DNA of 64,000 nucleotides, taken from positions 124,001 to 188,000 of the forward strand of contig NZ_QTJV01000002.1 in assembly GCF_003412465.1 (NCBI RefSeq), in the 5' to 3' direction. The notes beneath the pieces are model-generated. The model made no database searches, had not been told where the DNA came from, and saw nothing but the letters and a program-made list of their open reading frames with translations. Position numbers and translations under genes: made by a program. This document shows positions 1-10,387 of the stretch, in pieces. The first letter of the stretch is position 1. The number at the start of each line of letters is the position of its first letter. Origin of the DNA: Chitinophaga silvisoli (lineage in GTDB: Bacteria > Bacteroidota > Bacteroidia > Chitinophagales > Chitinophagaceae).

Positions 1-1
1 C

Positions 2-3000
2 GTAGGCCGCCCGGTGGTTGAAAAAACCATTCGCCTCGATACCGACAAGTCACTCAACCTCCATAAACGTAACCGATTCTACCTGGACCTGGACAAACTA
101 CTCCGTACCGAACCAGGCGCGATCTACCGCGTTACCATCGGCTTCCGCAAAGCCTACTCCCTCATGGGTTGTGCTGCTAAAGAAGACGATACCAAAAAAT
201 CTGAAGAACAGTCTGAAGAAGACTACTACAGTGACAGCTACGGCGAAAAGATCGATGAAGACGATGACTTCTGGTCCCGCTACGATAGCTACTATCCATA
301 CGGCTATAACTGGGAGACCCGCGATGATGCCTGCTCCAACTCTTATTATAACAAAGACAAATGGGCATCCCGCAACGTATTCTCCTCCAATATCGGCCTC
401 ACCGCCAAGAGAGGTAATGACAACAGTATGCTCATTGCCGTTACCGACATCCGCGATACCAAACCGCTGATGGGCGTGGAACTGGAACTACTCGACTACC
501 AGAACCAGGTGATCTTCAAAACCAAAAGCGATGGCGATGGTCTCGCCACCTTCGACCTGAAACGCCGGCCTTACCTGCTGATTGCTAAAAAAGGTGATGA
601 AAGAGGCTACCTGAAACTGGATGACGGCAACTCCCTGCCCCTGAGCCGCTTCGATGTAAAAGGTGAAGAAGTACAAAGCGGTATCAAAGGCTTCCTCTAC
701 GGCGAACGTGGTGTATGGCGGCCAGGTGATACCCTCTACCTGACCTTCATCCTGGAAGATAAACAACAGAAACTGCCAGCCGATCACCCGGTAACCTTAG
801 AACTGTACAACCCGAAAGGCCAGCTGTACAAACGCATCAACTCACTGCAATCCGTAAATGGCTTCTACAACTTTATCACCGCTACCAACCCTGACGACAT
901 TACAGGTAACTGGACAGCGAAAGTAAAAGTGGGCGGTGCCCTCTTTACTAAAAATCTTCGCATCGAAACTGTAAAGCCAAACAGGCTGAAAGTAAAACTG
1001 GACTTCGGGTCAAGAACAACCCTGTCTAAAGACGATGCCTCCGATGGTACCCTGAGTGCCCAATGGCTCTTCGGCGCTACCGCCCAACACCTGAAAGCGA
1101 AAGTAGATGTGTCTCTCACACAGCAAACTACCAGCTTTAAAAACTTCGCTAATTACACCTTCGATGACCCCGTTACCCACTTTGACGCTGAAGACAAAAC
1201 CATCTTCGAAAGCGCCCTGAGTGAAAATGGTACCGCTCCCGTGAAAGTAAATCTGCCTCTGGGCAAACTTGCGCCGGGCCAGCTGAAGGCTAACTTCGAA
1301 ATAAAAGTATTTGAGCCAGGTGGCGATTTCAGTATCGACCACTTCTCCATGCCCTACAATCCATTCTCTACCTATGCCGGTATCCGCATGCCCGAAGGCG
1401 ATCGTACCACAGGCATGCTGCTCACCGACCAACCTCATGCTATCAGCATCGTAAATGTAGATAACAACGGCAACCTGGTACGTGGCTCCAGCAACGTACA
1501 GGTAGAACTCTACAAAGTTCGCTGGCGCTGGTGGTGGGATGAAGATGGGGAAGATGAGTTTACCAACTTCACACAGGATAGCTATAACCAACTGCTGAAG
1601 AAAGAAACCATCGCCCTGAATAATGGTAAAGGTACCTGGAACCTGCAGATCAACTCTCCTGACTGGGGCCGTTACCTCGTAAGGGTAAAAGACCTGAAGA
1701 GCGGCCATACCACCGGTCAAGCTGTATACATCGACTACCCGGGCTGGTATGAAAGAGTGCAGAAAGAAAATCCTTCTGAAGCATCCATGCTCGTATTCAC
1801 CTCTGATAAGAGTAAATATAATGTAGGCGAAGACATCAACCTCACTATTCCAAGCAGCGAAGGTGGCCGCGGTCTCATCAGCATTGAATCAGGCAGTAAG
1901 GTGCTGAAGTCCTTCTGGGTGAACACCAAAAAAGGGCAGACTACCTTCAGCTTCAAGGCCGACAAATCCATGGCCCCTAATATATACGTCAACGTGAGTC
2001 TGCTACAGCCACATGCACAAACTGTAAACGACCTGCCGATTCGTATGTACGGCATTATCCCACTCACCATCGAAGATGCCAACACCATCTTAAGTCCGGT
2101 GATCTCCATGGCCGACAAACTGGAGCCTGAACAAAAAGCCAGCATCACCGTATCCGAAGCCAAAGGTAAATCCATGACCTACACCATCGCCATCGTTGAT
2201 GAAGGACTGCTGGATCTGACACGCTTCAAAACCCCTGATCCTCATAGCGCCTTCTATGCAAGAGAAGCACTGGGTGTAAAAACCTGGGATATCTTCGACT
2301 TTGTAATCGGTGCTTATGGTGGTGATATGGAACGCATTCTCAGCATTGGTGGTGACGAAGGACTGAACAGGAATGCCGGTGCTGCAAAAGCAAACCGCTT
2401 TAAACCTGTCGTATTATATATGGGCCCATTCACCCTGAAAGGCGGTGAGAAGAAAACACATGAATTTAAACTACCTCCATACATCGGTTCCGTGAAAGCA
2501 ATGGTTGTAGCAGGCCAGGATGGTGCTTATGGCACTGCTGAAAAAACTGTAGCCGTGAAGAAACCATTGATGCTGCTCACTTCATTGCCGCGTGTATTAG
2601 GCCCTTCTGAAACCATACAATTGCCGGTAACCGTATTCGGCCTGGAAAACAATATCAAATCTGCGAAAGTAACACTCGCTACCAGCTCCCTGCTGGAAGT
2701 AGTCGGCGAAAACACCAAAACAGTAACTTTCAATCAGCCAGGTGAACAACTGGTATACTTCGATGTGAAAGTGAAAGCTGCCGTAGGTGTAGCCAAAGTA
2801 AAAGTAACCGCTACCAGCGGTGCTGCGAAAGCAGAAGAACAAACGGAACTGGAAGTGCGCAATCCGAATCCGGTGATCACGACTGTGCAGGATGCAACTG
2901 TAGCGGGCGGCCAAAACTGGAGTGCTGATTACAAACCAGCAGGTATGGCAGGTACCAATACCGGTGTGTTGGAAATCTCTACCGTGCCGCCAATGAACCT

Positions 3001-4399
3001 GGCAAAACGCCTGAACTACCTGGTACAATATCCACATGGTTGTGTTGAACAAACAACTTCTGCCGCCTTCCCTCAACTGGTGCTGAACCAACTGGTGGAC
3101 CTGAAGAGCAGTGAAGCTGCCAATGCTGATCATAACATCAAAGCAGCGATCAACAGACTGAAAGGCTTCCAGACTTCCGATGGAGGTCTGGCTTACTGGC
3201 CGGGCAATGCAGATGCTGATGAATGGGGTACTAACTATGCTGGTCACTTCCTGCTCGAAGCACAGGCCAGGGGCTATGAACTGCCTGCCAGCATGCTGGA
3301 TCAATGGAAGAAGTACCAACGTAACAAAGCTGCTTCCTGGACTCCCCGCAGCACTAACTTCTATGGTGGAGACCTGATACAGGCTTATCGCCTGTACCTG
3401 CTGGCACTTGCAAAAGTACCTGAGCTGGGAGCAATGAACAGACTGAAAGAATTCACATACCTCTCTGATGCAGCGAAATGGAGACTGGCAGCAGCTTACA
3501 AACTCGCCGGTCAACCTGAAGTAGCCGCTTCACTGGTGAGAGGCCTGCCAACAAGTGTGAAAGCATATAAGCAATTAGGTGGCACCTTTGGCTCTGATAC
3601 CCGCGATAAGGCCATGATCCTGGAAACGCTCACCATCCTGGGTCAGAATGCCCGTGCAAATGAACTGGTGAAAGAACTGGCTGCCGATATGTCGAAAGAT
3701 GATTACTACAGTACACAGACCACCGCATATACTTTGATTGCAATCGCGAAATACTGTGGTACAAATAAGAGCGGAGCGAAAGCTATTTTCACTTACAAGC
3801 TGAATGGTAAAGCGACAAGCATCAACGCCACTTCCTATATCACACAAATTCCTGTTGCGACCAATGCAGGTGGTAATGTAAGCGTACAGAATACAGGTGC
3901 CAATATCCTCTATGCAAGACTGATCCTGCAGGGTCGTCCGGATGCAGGACAGGAGCCTACTGTGCCTAATAATCCTGAAGTGCTGGGCATCGCTGTCACC
4001 TACAGCACCCGCGATGGTCATCCGCTGGATGTAACGAACCTGCGCCAGGGTACAGACTTTATGGCCACTGTGAAGATTACAAATCCGGGTAAGCGCGGAT
4101 ATTATGAGCAGATGGCATTGACACAGATCTTCCCGAGTGGATGGGAGGTGATCAATACCAGGCTGATGGAAAGTGATAGTGCATTCCATAATTCACCATT
4201 TACATATATGGATGTACGTGATGACAGGGTGTATACTTATTTCAATCTTGAAGAGAATAAAACACATACTTACAATGTGTTGCTGAATGCAGCTTACTTA
4301 GGGCACTATTACCTGCCTGCAGTGAATTGTGAGGCGATGTATGATCATACCATACAGGCCTTTCTGCCGGGTAAATGGGTGGATATTTCAACTAAGTAA
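2..4399 (+). CDS. Alpha-2-macroglobulin family protein (5'-truncated by window edge)
   Basis: Bacterial alpha-2-macroglobulins are large periplasmic, lipid-anchored protease traps. The frame is open to the window edge, so the N-terminus and any signal peptide are missing; the GTG at 14 is not taken as the start. The thioester motif (His-Gly-Cys-Val-Glu-Gln, Cys codon at 3041) is intact, so this is the protease-trapping class. It is followed by an alpha-helical thioester domain and a C-terminal receptor-like domain ending in a beta-rich stretch. An acidic, Tyr-rich insertion lies at about 175-360. A penicillin-binding protein 1C gene follows directly, the same partnership as yfhM-pbpC of E. 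coli, where the two are thought to guard and repair the wall after protease attack. Confidence 0.93.
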   Translation, partial: VGRPVVEKTIRLDTDKSLNLHKRNRFYLDLDKLLRTEPGAIYRVTIGFRKAYSLMGCAAKEDDTKKSEEQSEEDYYSDSYGEKIDEDDDFWSRYDSYYPYGYNWETRDDACSNSYYNKDKWASRNVFSSNIGLTAKRGNDNSMLIAVTDIRDTKPLMGVELELLDYQNQVIFKTKSDGDGLATFDLKRRPYLLIAKKGDERGYLKLDDGNSLPLSRFDVKGEEVQSGIKGFLYGERGVWRPGDTLYLTFILEDKQQKLPADHPVTLELYNPKGQLYKRINSLQSVNGFYNFITATNPDDITGNWTAKVKVGGALFTKNLRIETVKPNRLKVKLDFGSRTTLSKDDASDGTLSAQWLFGATAQHLKAKVDVSLTQQTTSFKNFANYTFDDPVTHFDAEDKTIFESALSENGTAPVKVNLPLGKLAPGQLKANFEIKVFEPGGDFSIDHFSMPYNPFSTYAGIRMPEGDRTTGMLLTDQPHAISIVNVDNNGNLVRGSSNVQVELYKVRWRWWWDEDGEDEFTNFTQDSYNQLLKKETIALNNGKGTWNLQINSPDWGRYLVRVKDLKSGHTTGQAVYIDYPGWYERVQKENPSEASMLVFTSDKSKYNVGEDINLTIPSSEGGRGLISIESGSKVLKSFWVNTKKGQTTFSFKADKSMAPNIYVNVSLLQPHAQTVNDLPIRMYGIIPLTIEDANTILSPVISMADKLEPEQKASITVSEAKGKSMTYTIAIVDEGLLDLTRFKTPDPHSAFYAREALGVKTWDIFDFVIGAYGGDMERILSIGGDEGLNRNAGAAKANRFKPVVLYMGPFTLKGGEKKTHEFKLPPYIGSVKAMVVAGQDGAYGTAEKTVAVKKPLMLLTSLPRVLGPSETIQLPVTVFGLENNIKSAKVTLATSSLLEVVGENTKTVTFNQPGEQLVYFDVKVKAAVGVAKVKVTATSGAAKAEEQTELEVRNPNPVITTVQDATVAGGQNWSADYKPAGMAGTNTGVLEISTVPPMNLAKRLNYLVQYPHGCVEQTTSAAFPQLVLNQLVDLKSSEAANADHNIKAAINRLKGFQTSDGGLAYWPGNADADEWGTNYAGHFLLEAQARGYELPASMLDQWKKYQRNKAASWTPRSTNFYGGDLIQAYRLYLLALAKVPELGAMNRLKEFTYLSDAAKWRLAAAYKLAGQPEVAASLVRGLPTSVKAYKQLGGTFGSDTRDKAMILETLTILGQNARANELVKELAADMSKDDYYSTQTTAYTLIAIAKYCGTNKSGAKAIFTYKLNGKATSINATSYITQIPVATNAGGNVSVQNTGANILYARLILQGRPDAGQEPTVPNNPEVLGIAVTYSTRDGHPLDVTNLRQGTDFMATVKITNPGKRGYYEQMALTQIFPSGWEVINTRLMESDSAFHNSPFTYMDVRDDRVYTYFNLEENKTHTYNVLLNAAYLGHYYLPAVNCEAMYDHTIQAFLPGKWVDISTK

Positions 4400-4424
4400 A
4401 CAATTCTTACCTATTTTTGCGAGA

Positions 4425-4458
4425 CCTCGCTTCTGCTGCGGCGGAAGCGAGGTTTTTT
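4425..4458 (+). terminator. Intrinsic terminator after the alpha-2-macroglobulin gene
   Basis: A perfect 9-bp stem (CCTCGCTTC / GAAGCGAGG) is followed by a T run. It ends only about 15 nt before the pbpC start codon. Confidence 0.8.
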
Positions 4459-4472
4459 CTGAAAACAATGCT

Positions 4473-6839
4473 ATGTGGTTGCGTAAAAGAAAATGGTGGC
4501 TGATTGCTGCTGCCACCTTATTGATAATTTATATCTTTTGTCTCCCCTCCCGTTTATTTACGGCCCCAACCTCCTTTGTCATAGAAGACAATAACGGCAG
4601 ACTACTCAGCGCTACCATTGCCAGCGATGGCCAATGGCGTTTCCCGGTTGACAAACCTGTTCCCGATAAATTTGCCAAATGCATTATTGCTTACGAAGAC
4701 AAACGTTTTAAGTACCACTGGGGGGTGGATCCTATTGCCCTGGCACGTGCTATAAAACAAAACTTACAACACCGGTCCGTGATCAGCGGAGGTAGCACCC
4801 TCTCTATGCAGGTCATCCGGCTCTCGCGCAATAAACCCCGTACCATCTTTCAAAAGATGATTGAAGCCCTGCTGGCTACACGTCTTGAATTCTCCTATTC
4901 TAAAAAGAGCATCTTACAACTATATGCAGGCAATGCCCCTTTCGGTGGAAACGTAGTGGGCCTGGAAGCCGCATCCTGGCGCTATTATGGCCGTAGTGCA
5001 GAACAATTGTCATGGGGAGAAACAGCTGCACTCGCAGTGTTGCCAAACAGCCCTGCTTTAGTACATCCCGGGCGTAACAGGCAAATCTTACTCACCAAAA
5101 GAAACCAGCTTTTAAACAGGCTCTGGAAGAATAAAACTATTGACAGCGTCACCTGTGCACTCTCTAAATTAGAGCCTTTGCCAGATCAGCCACAGGCATT
5201 ACCACAGGATGCACCTCACTTATTAGACCGGTTCCGGAAAGATTACCGCTCCGGCACTACCCGCATCAAAACCACCCTGGAAGGAGATCTACAAAGGAAT
5301 GTAGCCAACATCGTTGAGCGCTACCACAACATTTACAAATCGAATGGTATCAACAACGCAGCTGCCATCGTACTAGATGTAGAGACAGGAAATACACTGG
5401 CATATGTAGGCAACATCTATCATCCCGAAGATGCAGAAATGGAAAGCCACGTGGATATCATCCAGAGTCCACGCAGTCCGGGGAGTACATTGAAGCCGGT
5501 GTTGTATGCAGCCATGATGACAGACGGCATGCTCCTACCACATAGTCTAGTCCCTGACATTCCAACACAGATAGCAGGCTACACGCCGCAGAATTTTGAC
5601 CTGGGTTATGATGGCGCAGTGCCCGCCAGCAGGGCGCTGGCAAGGTCACTGAATATTCCTGCAGTGCGCATGTTACAGCAATATCGCTACGAACGTTTTC
5701 ATGCATTGCTGAAGAAAATGGGAATCACTACCCTGAAGCAACCCGCAGATCACTATGGTTTATCCCTGATCTTAGGTGGTGGGGAAACCAACCTCTGGGA
5801 GATGTCAGGCATGTATGCAAGCATGGCCCGTACCATATTGCACCTGGATCAATATAATGGGAAGTATGATGCAGATGATATACATGCCCCTAACTATATT
5901 CATGACTTCAGAAGACCTTCTGAACATTCACCTGCTGATTATGGGGTGCTGGATGCAGGTGCCATCTGGTATACTTTTCAGGCCATGGAAGAAGTGATGA
6001 GACCCGGTGAAGAAATGCTCTGGCAACAGTTTTCTTCTTCTCAAAGAATAGCCTGGAAAACAGGTACCAGCTTTGGCTTCAGAGATGGCTGGGCCATAGG
6101 TGTAACGCCACAATATGTAGTAGGTGTATGGGTAGGTAATGCCGATGGGGAAGGCAGACCAGGTTTATTGGGTGTAGCGACAGCAGCCCCCGTAATGTTC
6201 GACATCTTCAGGTTGTTGCATACCAGCGGCTGGTTTACCACACCTTACAGTAAGCTGAGGAAGATAGAAGTATGTAAGCAGAGTGGATACAGGGCCGGCG
6301 ATCTCTGTCCTGACAAGGATTCGCTGTGGGTACCGGTGAGTGGATTGCGCTCAGGTATCTGCCCCTATCACCAGTTAATACACCTGGATCATACAGGGCA
6401 ATACCGTGTTACGGCGAACTGTGAATCTCCCTCACTCATGCAGCATGTACCCTGGTTTGTATTGCCACCGGCTATGGAGTTTTACTATCGTACCAAACAT
6501 AACTACGCCGCATTACCTCCTTATCGGCCTGATTGTATCGCCACTTTATCAGCAGATAAACCAACGATGGAAGTGATTTACCCAAGACCGAATGCACGTA
6601 TCTATGTACCGATAGAAATAGATGGCACGCCGGGAGAAGCGGTGTTTACAGCCACGCACAGGGATACGAAAGCAAAAATCTTCTGGCACCTGGATAATAA
6701 CTTTATGGGTACGACAGAAGAGTTTCATCAAATGCCTATGCACCCGGCACCGGGCAAACATATGTTGACACTGGTAGATGAAACAGGAGCAGAAATCCAT
6801 GTACCATTTGAGATCCTGGCGAAAGAAAAAGAAAAGTAA
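4473..6839 (+). CDS. pbpC: Penicillin-binding protein 1C (bifunctional peptidoglycan synthase)
   Basis: Inner-membrane enzyme that polymerises and cross-links peptidoglycan; 788 residues from the chosen start. The frame is open further upstream, but earlier starts would run through the terminator hairpin and alpha-2-macroglobulin coding sequence. The ATG at 4473 gives a typical short basic N-terminus and one membrane helix (about 8-24). The GT51 glycosyltransferase domain has the catalytic Glu in EDKRF (Glu75) and GGSTLSMQ (106-113). The transpeptidase domain has SxxK at Ser338-Lys341, SLN at 392-394 and KTG at 529-531, so both activities look intact. A C-terminal extension of the PBP1C type follows. 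The neighbour is alpha-2-macroglobulin, as in many Gram-negatives. Confidence 0.93.
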   Translation: MWLRKRKWWLIAAATLLIIYIFCLPSRLFTAPTSFVIEDNNGRLLSATIASDGQWRFPVDKPVPDKFAKCIIAYEDKRFKYHWGVDPIALARAIKQNLQHRSVISGGSTLSMQVIRLSRNKPRTIFQKMIEALLATRLEFSYSKKSILQLYAGNAPFGGNVVGLEAASWRYYGRSAEQLSWGETAALAVLPNSPALVHPGRNRQILLTKRNQLLNRLWKNKTIDSVTCALSKLEPLPDQPQALPQDAPHLLDRFRKDYRSGTTRIKTTLEGDLQRNVANIVERYHNIYKSNGINNAAAIVLDVETGNTLAYVGNIYHPEDAEMESHVDIIQSPRSPGSTLKPVLYAAMMTDGMLLPHSLVPDIPTQIAGYTPQNFDLGYDGAVPASRALARSLNIPAVRMLQQYRYERFHALLKKMGITTLKQPADHYGLSLILGGGETNLWEMSGMYASMARTILHLDQYNGKYDADDIHAPNYIHDFRRPSEHSPADYGVLDAGAIWYTFQAMEEVMRPGEEMLWQQFSSSQRIAWKTGTSFGFRDGWAIGVTPQYVVGVWVGNADGEGRPGLLGVATAAPVMFDIFRLLHTSGWFTTPYSKLRKIEVCKQSGYRAGDLCPDKDSLWVPVSGLRSGICPYHQLIHLDHTGQYRVTANCESPSLMQHVPWFVLPPAMEFYYRTKHNYAALPPYRPDCIATLSADKPTMEVIYPRPNARIYVPIEIDGTPGEAVFTATHRDTKAKIFWHLDNNFMGTTEEFHQMPMHPAPGKHMLTLVDETGAEIHVPFEILAKEKEK

Positions 6840-6868
6840 AATTCATTGTTAATCTAATACCTATATTA

Positions 6869-7954
6869 ATGAAATCACATTACATGGTTGTTGCCCTTGT
6901 GATCTGTTTGTTTGCCTGTAAGAAGGAGGACAAAACCGTCACAGTAACAGAAACGGTGCATGACACTATTTACAATCCTATTCCTATTGACAATGCTGTA
7001 AACCCGGATGATCTGAGTGCCGGCATCACAGTCGGGTACGGCAGCAGGGTAGCCGATGCGACATTCCCGGCAGCAAGCGCAGACGGGCCTGTAATAGATA
7101 CCTCTTACCGCCGGTTATATAAGGTGGTAGAAGGCAATTACCTGGTGATCTATCCACCCAATCTTTCCGGGAATGTAGCCGGTTATTATGTGCAAATTGC
7201 AGGGGCTACTTCTTATTTCAAGATAGATTACACAAAGGAAAAAGGCCTGCGTAACACAGCAGGGGCACGCAACTATGGCGATGCCACCGGTTATGTTGAT
7301 TCCACCATCGTTATTAAAATGCCCATCGAAATCAAGGGCAATAGGTTCAATTTAATATATGCCGCATACGATCCACAGAACAGGGTAAGCCTGCCCATTA
7401 CAGCGAATGTGACGGTGATGCCACAGGGAAGTGCAGCATTCAATGATTCACTCAGTGGTACCTGGTCTTATGCCTCATTCAGATCTTACGGCGATGGCTA
7501 TAATAACGAGGTCTGGGCACAGGATACGCTGAAGTCTTATTCTCAGAAATATTACACCTGTAATAACGGGAAGCTGGTAGAATCAAGTGCTAAGACGGAA
7601 CTCAGTCTTACATATTACGGATTCGTGGAGCATAGGTACCTTACATTTAGCAGGTACAACTATTCAATAAAAAGTAATAGCGCTTACAGAACGCTCGACC
7701 TGGTTAATTCTTCCTGTACCAGTTATACATACACCTATATACCGTCTTATGATGCTTCAGAAACAGGGTCGATCTCATACGACCCCAGCATCCACAGGCT
7801 CACGATGATCACTGAAAACAGTTCAAATACAGCTCTCAGCTATATCTCTTACGATGTAATAGCATTAACTGAACACCAGCTCATACTGGCATATAATAGA
7901 TATGATGACAATAGCGATGCCCAGTACACCTACCAGTATGAATACACTAAATAA
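6869..7954 (+). CDS. Putative lipoprotein, paralogue of the next gene
   Basis: A 361-residue protein with a lipobox (LFAC, Cys about 17) predicting outer-membrane anchoring. No known domain is recognised. After a Thr/Val-rich linker it shares a block with the next gene: LSAGI(T/K)VGYGSR, then YLVIYPP, (N/H)(V/I)AGYYVQIAGA, SYFKIDYT and DSTIV. The second half (about residue 190 on) begins with a DSL-GxW lipocalin-like entry and is rich in Ser, Thr and Tyr, suggesting beta structure. It starts 29 nt after pbpC without an intervening terminator, so read-through is possible. Function unknown. Confidence 0.75.
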   Translation: MKSHYMVVALVICLFACKKEDKTVTVTETVHDTIYNPIPIDNAVNPDDLSAGITVGYGSRVADATFPAASADGPVIDTSYRRLYKVVEGNYLVIYPPNLSGNVAGYYVQIAGATSYFKIDYTKEKGLRNTAGARNYGDATGYVDSTIVIKMPIEIKGNRFNLIYAAYDPQNRVSLPITANVTVMPQGSAAFNDSLSGTWSYASFRSYGDGYNNEVWAQDTLKSYSQKYYTCNNGKLVESSAKTELSLTYYGFVEHRYLTFSRYNYSIKSNSAYRTLDLVNSSCTSYTYTYIPSYDASETGSISYDPSIHRLTMITENSSNTALSYISYDVIALTEHQLILAYNRYDDNSDAQYTYQYEYTK

Positions 7955-7964
7955 TTAAATTCTT

Positions 7965-9074
7965 ATGCAGAAATTTATCATACCCGCAGTGTTAGCCTGC
8001 TTCACAGGTTTATTCGCCTGTACAAAAGAAGGTACCACCACAACAGTTACAAATATTATACGCGATACAACCCTCATTAATACCATTGTACCCGGTGTTG
8101 TCAATGCAGATACACTCTCAGCCGGTATCAAAGTAGGCTACGGCTCCCGTATAACAGGGGAGTTCCCAACTGCATCCGCGGATGCCGCAGCACCTACACT
8201 GGATACGCTTTACAACAAGGTGTACAAGGTGATAAAAAGCCGTTACCTGGTGATCTATCCGCCTGTTACCTCAGGCCATATTGCAGGTTATTATGTGCAG
8301 ATTGCAGGGGCAAAATCTTATTTCAAAATAGATTATACCCAGGCATACAATCTGAGAAAAGCGCAGCAGGCGAATGCACGTGGTGAGGTATCAGGTTATT
8401 ACGATTCTACGATCGTATTTAAATTACCTGCTATAATCAGTGGCGATACATTTTATGTAAAGTATGCAGCTTATGATAGCCTGAATCGTGTAAGCAAACC
8501 TGTTACTGCACAGGCCCTGATCTTACCGGAAGGGAATGATCAGTTTACTGATTCATTAGTTGGCAGCTGGCGATATGCAGGCAATTTTAATTTATATTCA
8601 AATGGCACTACTTCCCACGATGGTTTTAATCTGGATACGGCGACTGCTACGAAAAACGGGTACTATTCCTGTACGAACAACAAGCTGAAGCAGATGGATG
8701 GAGGCGCTTATTACCTGCCTGCCACATATTATGTATACCGCGAAATTTATAAGATCGAAAAATATGGATGGTCCAGTAATTATCAAAATATCTACAAGGA
8801 CCTGAACCTGGATAGCTCTTCCTGCAGCAACTATGTATACAACCTGGCATCCGTTGCAGAAAGTGGTTTGAGAGGTATGGGAGGCTATTCATATGACCCG
8901 GTTAGCAAAAGACTGACCATGGTGCATGAAGAGTCCAATAAATCCAATACCTCACTGGCATATGAAACATTTTATTTAAATGAGCTGACGAATACACGTA
9001 TGGTGATTTCAGGAATGGTCAGTGATGGAGATACGGATGACGGTACCTATTACAGGTTATATATTAAACAATAA
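7965..9074 (+). CDS. Putative lipoprotein, tandem paralogue
   Basis: A 369-residue protein with a lipobox (LFAC, Cys 19) and the same order of conserved blocks as the preceding gene, from which it is separated by 10 nt; the pair is evidently a tandem duplication in one transcript. Similarity is high in the first 190 residues (LSAGIKVGYGSR, YLVIYPP, IAGYYVQIAGA, SYFKIDYT) and lower in the second half, which keeps the DSL-GxW entry and a conserved SCSNYVYN-type segment. This points to a constant N-terminal module and a diverging C-terminal module. No function is assigned. Confidence 0.75.
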   Translation: MQKFIIPAVLACFTGLFACTKEGTTTTVTNIIRDTTLINTIVPGVVNADTLSAGIKVGYGSRITGEFPTASADAAAPTLDTLYNKVYKVIKSRYLVIYPPVTSGHIAGYYVQIAGAKSYFKIDYTQAYNLRKAQQANARGEVSGYYDSTIVFKLPAIISGDTFYVKYAAYDSLNRVSKPVTAQALILPEGNDQFTDSLVGSWRYAGNFNLYSNGTTSHDGFNLDTATATKNGYYSCTNNKLKQMDGGAYYLPATYYVYREIYKIEKYGWSSNYQNIYKDLNLDSSSCSNYVYNLASVAESGLRGMGGYSYDPVSKRLTMVHEESNKSNTSLAYETFYLNELTNTRMVISGMVSDGDTDDGTYYRLYIKQ

Positions 9075-9078
9075 AACA

Positions 9079-9106
9079 GATCGCCGGTTCAGATGAACCG
9101 GCGATC
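9079..9106. terminator. Bidirectional terminator between convergent genes
   Basis: A perfect 12-bp stem (GATCGCCGGTTC, 4-nt loop, GAACCGGCGATC) sits between the stops of the second lipoprotein and rarA. An A/T-rich flank on both sides would let it serve both. Confidence 0.75.
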
Positions 9107-9109
9107 TTA

Positions 9110-10369
9110 TTAATAGCCATATTTTTCTTTCCACAAGCTTCTCAGGTGCTTCCTCAATTCATCTTCTCTGGGGTTCTTACCCGGATCATACAGCTTCATA
9201 CCTTTGATCTGTTCCGGCAGGTATTCCTGCGGAGAAAAGTTGCCTTCATAGTCATGAGAGTATTCATATCCTTTGTTATACCCCATGTCCTTCATCATCT
9301 TCGTCGGCGCATTCCTGATATTCATCGGCACCGGCAGATCCCCTGTTTTATTCACGACTGACAAGGCATTGTTGATCGCCATGTAAGAAGCATTACTTTT
9401 CGCAGACGAAGCGAGATAAGTAGTACACTGCGATAAGATAATCCTTGCTTCCGGATACCCAATCATCGTCACCGCCTGAAAACAACTGGTGGCTAATAAT
9501 AATGCATTGGGATTCGCATTGCCAATATCTTCAGATGCAGATATGAGAAGTCTCCTTGCGATGAACTTTACATCCTCACCTCCTTCAATCATCCTGGCGA
9601 GGTAATAGACTGCTGCGTTCGGGTCACTGCCCCTGATAGATTTAATAAATGCGGAGATGATATCGTAGTGTTGTTCGCCGGACTTATCGTAGATAGCTAC
9701 CCGTTGTTGTGCAATGTCCATCACCTTCTGATCTGTGATTACGATGGGCGACTCCTGTTGCAGGGTATTCACCACCAGTTCAAATAGGTTCAGCAATTTA
9801 CGGGCATCTCCACCTGATATATTAAACAGTGCACGTGTTTCTTTCAGTTCAATCTTCCTGCTGCCTAACCATTCATCCTTTTCCATGGCCTGCTGCAGGA
9901 GCTGTAGCAGCTGTTCTTCACCCAATGGTTTGAGTACATATACCTGGCTTCTGCTCAGCAAGGCCGCATTCACTTCAAAGCTGGGATTTTCGGTAGTGGC
10001 ACCGATCAGGGTAATGATTCCTTTTTCCACAGCACCTAAGAGGGCATCCTGCTGACTTTTATTGAACCGATGAATTTCATCGATGAACAATACGGCATAT
10101 CCCTGCCGGCGGGCAATCTCGATGACTTCCCGAACTTCTTTTACACCGGCAGCAATGGCGCTGAGGGTATAAAAGGGCACTTCCAGGGTATGAGCAATGA
10201 TGTTGGCAATGGTCGTCTTACCTACACCGGGTGGGCCCCACAGGATCATGGAGGGAATTTTACCCTGCTGTATGGCTTTGCGTAAAATGCTATCTTTTCC
10301 GGTCAGGTGTTCCTGTCCCACCAGCTCATCCAGTGTCTGAGGCCGTAACCGCTCTGCTAATGGTTCCAT
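9110..10369 (-). CDS. rarA: Replication-associated recombination protein A (RarA/MgsA AAA+ ATPase)
   Basis: Cytoplasmic AAA+ ATPase of the clamp-loader-like RarA/MgsA/WRNIP1 family, acting at stalled replication forks. 419 residues is close to family length. Visible motifs are Walker A GPPGVGKT (45-52), Walker B FIDEIH (95-100), sensor 1 in [12 protein letters not shown] (about 123-134) with an arginine in LLSRSQV, and the C-terminal RarA-type oligomerisation region including SEDIGNANP and YPEARI. It is the downstream member of a two-gene run with the small membrane protein gene 18 nt upstream. Confidence 0.95.
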   Translation of the reverse strand: MEPLAERLRPQTLDELVGQEHLTGKDSILRKAIQQGKIPSMILWGPPGVGKTTIANIIAHTLEVPFYTLSAIAAGVKEVREVIEIARRQGYAVLFIDEIHRFNKSQQDALLGAVEKGIITLIGATTENPSFEVNAALLSRSQVYVLKPLGEEQLLQLLQQAMEKDEWLGSRKIELKETRALFNISGGDARKLLNLFELVVNTLQQESPIVITDQKVMDIAQQRVAIYDKSGEQHYDIISAFIKSIRGSDPNAAVYYLARMIEGGEDVKFIARRLLISASEDIGNANPNALLLATSCFQAVTMIGYPEARIILSQCTTYLASSAKSNASYMAINNALSVVNKTGDLPVPMNIRNAPTKMMKDMGYNKGYEYSHDYEGNFSPQEYLPEQIKGMKLYDPGKNPREDELRKHLRSLWKEKYGY

Positions 10370-10387
10370 ATAAAAGATCTTAAGGGA

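Noticed and set aside
2597..3514. Long minus-strand open frame inside the alpha-2-macroglobulin gene (also 1010-1720)
   Set aside because: The plus strand carries the thioester motif and family structure; the antisense frames have no recognisable domain and arise from codon bias.
6841..6868. TTAA tetramers before the lipoprotein pair as further phased boxes
   Set aside because: They are not at 11-nt steps and no TAnnTTTG lies at the right offset.
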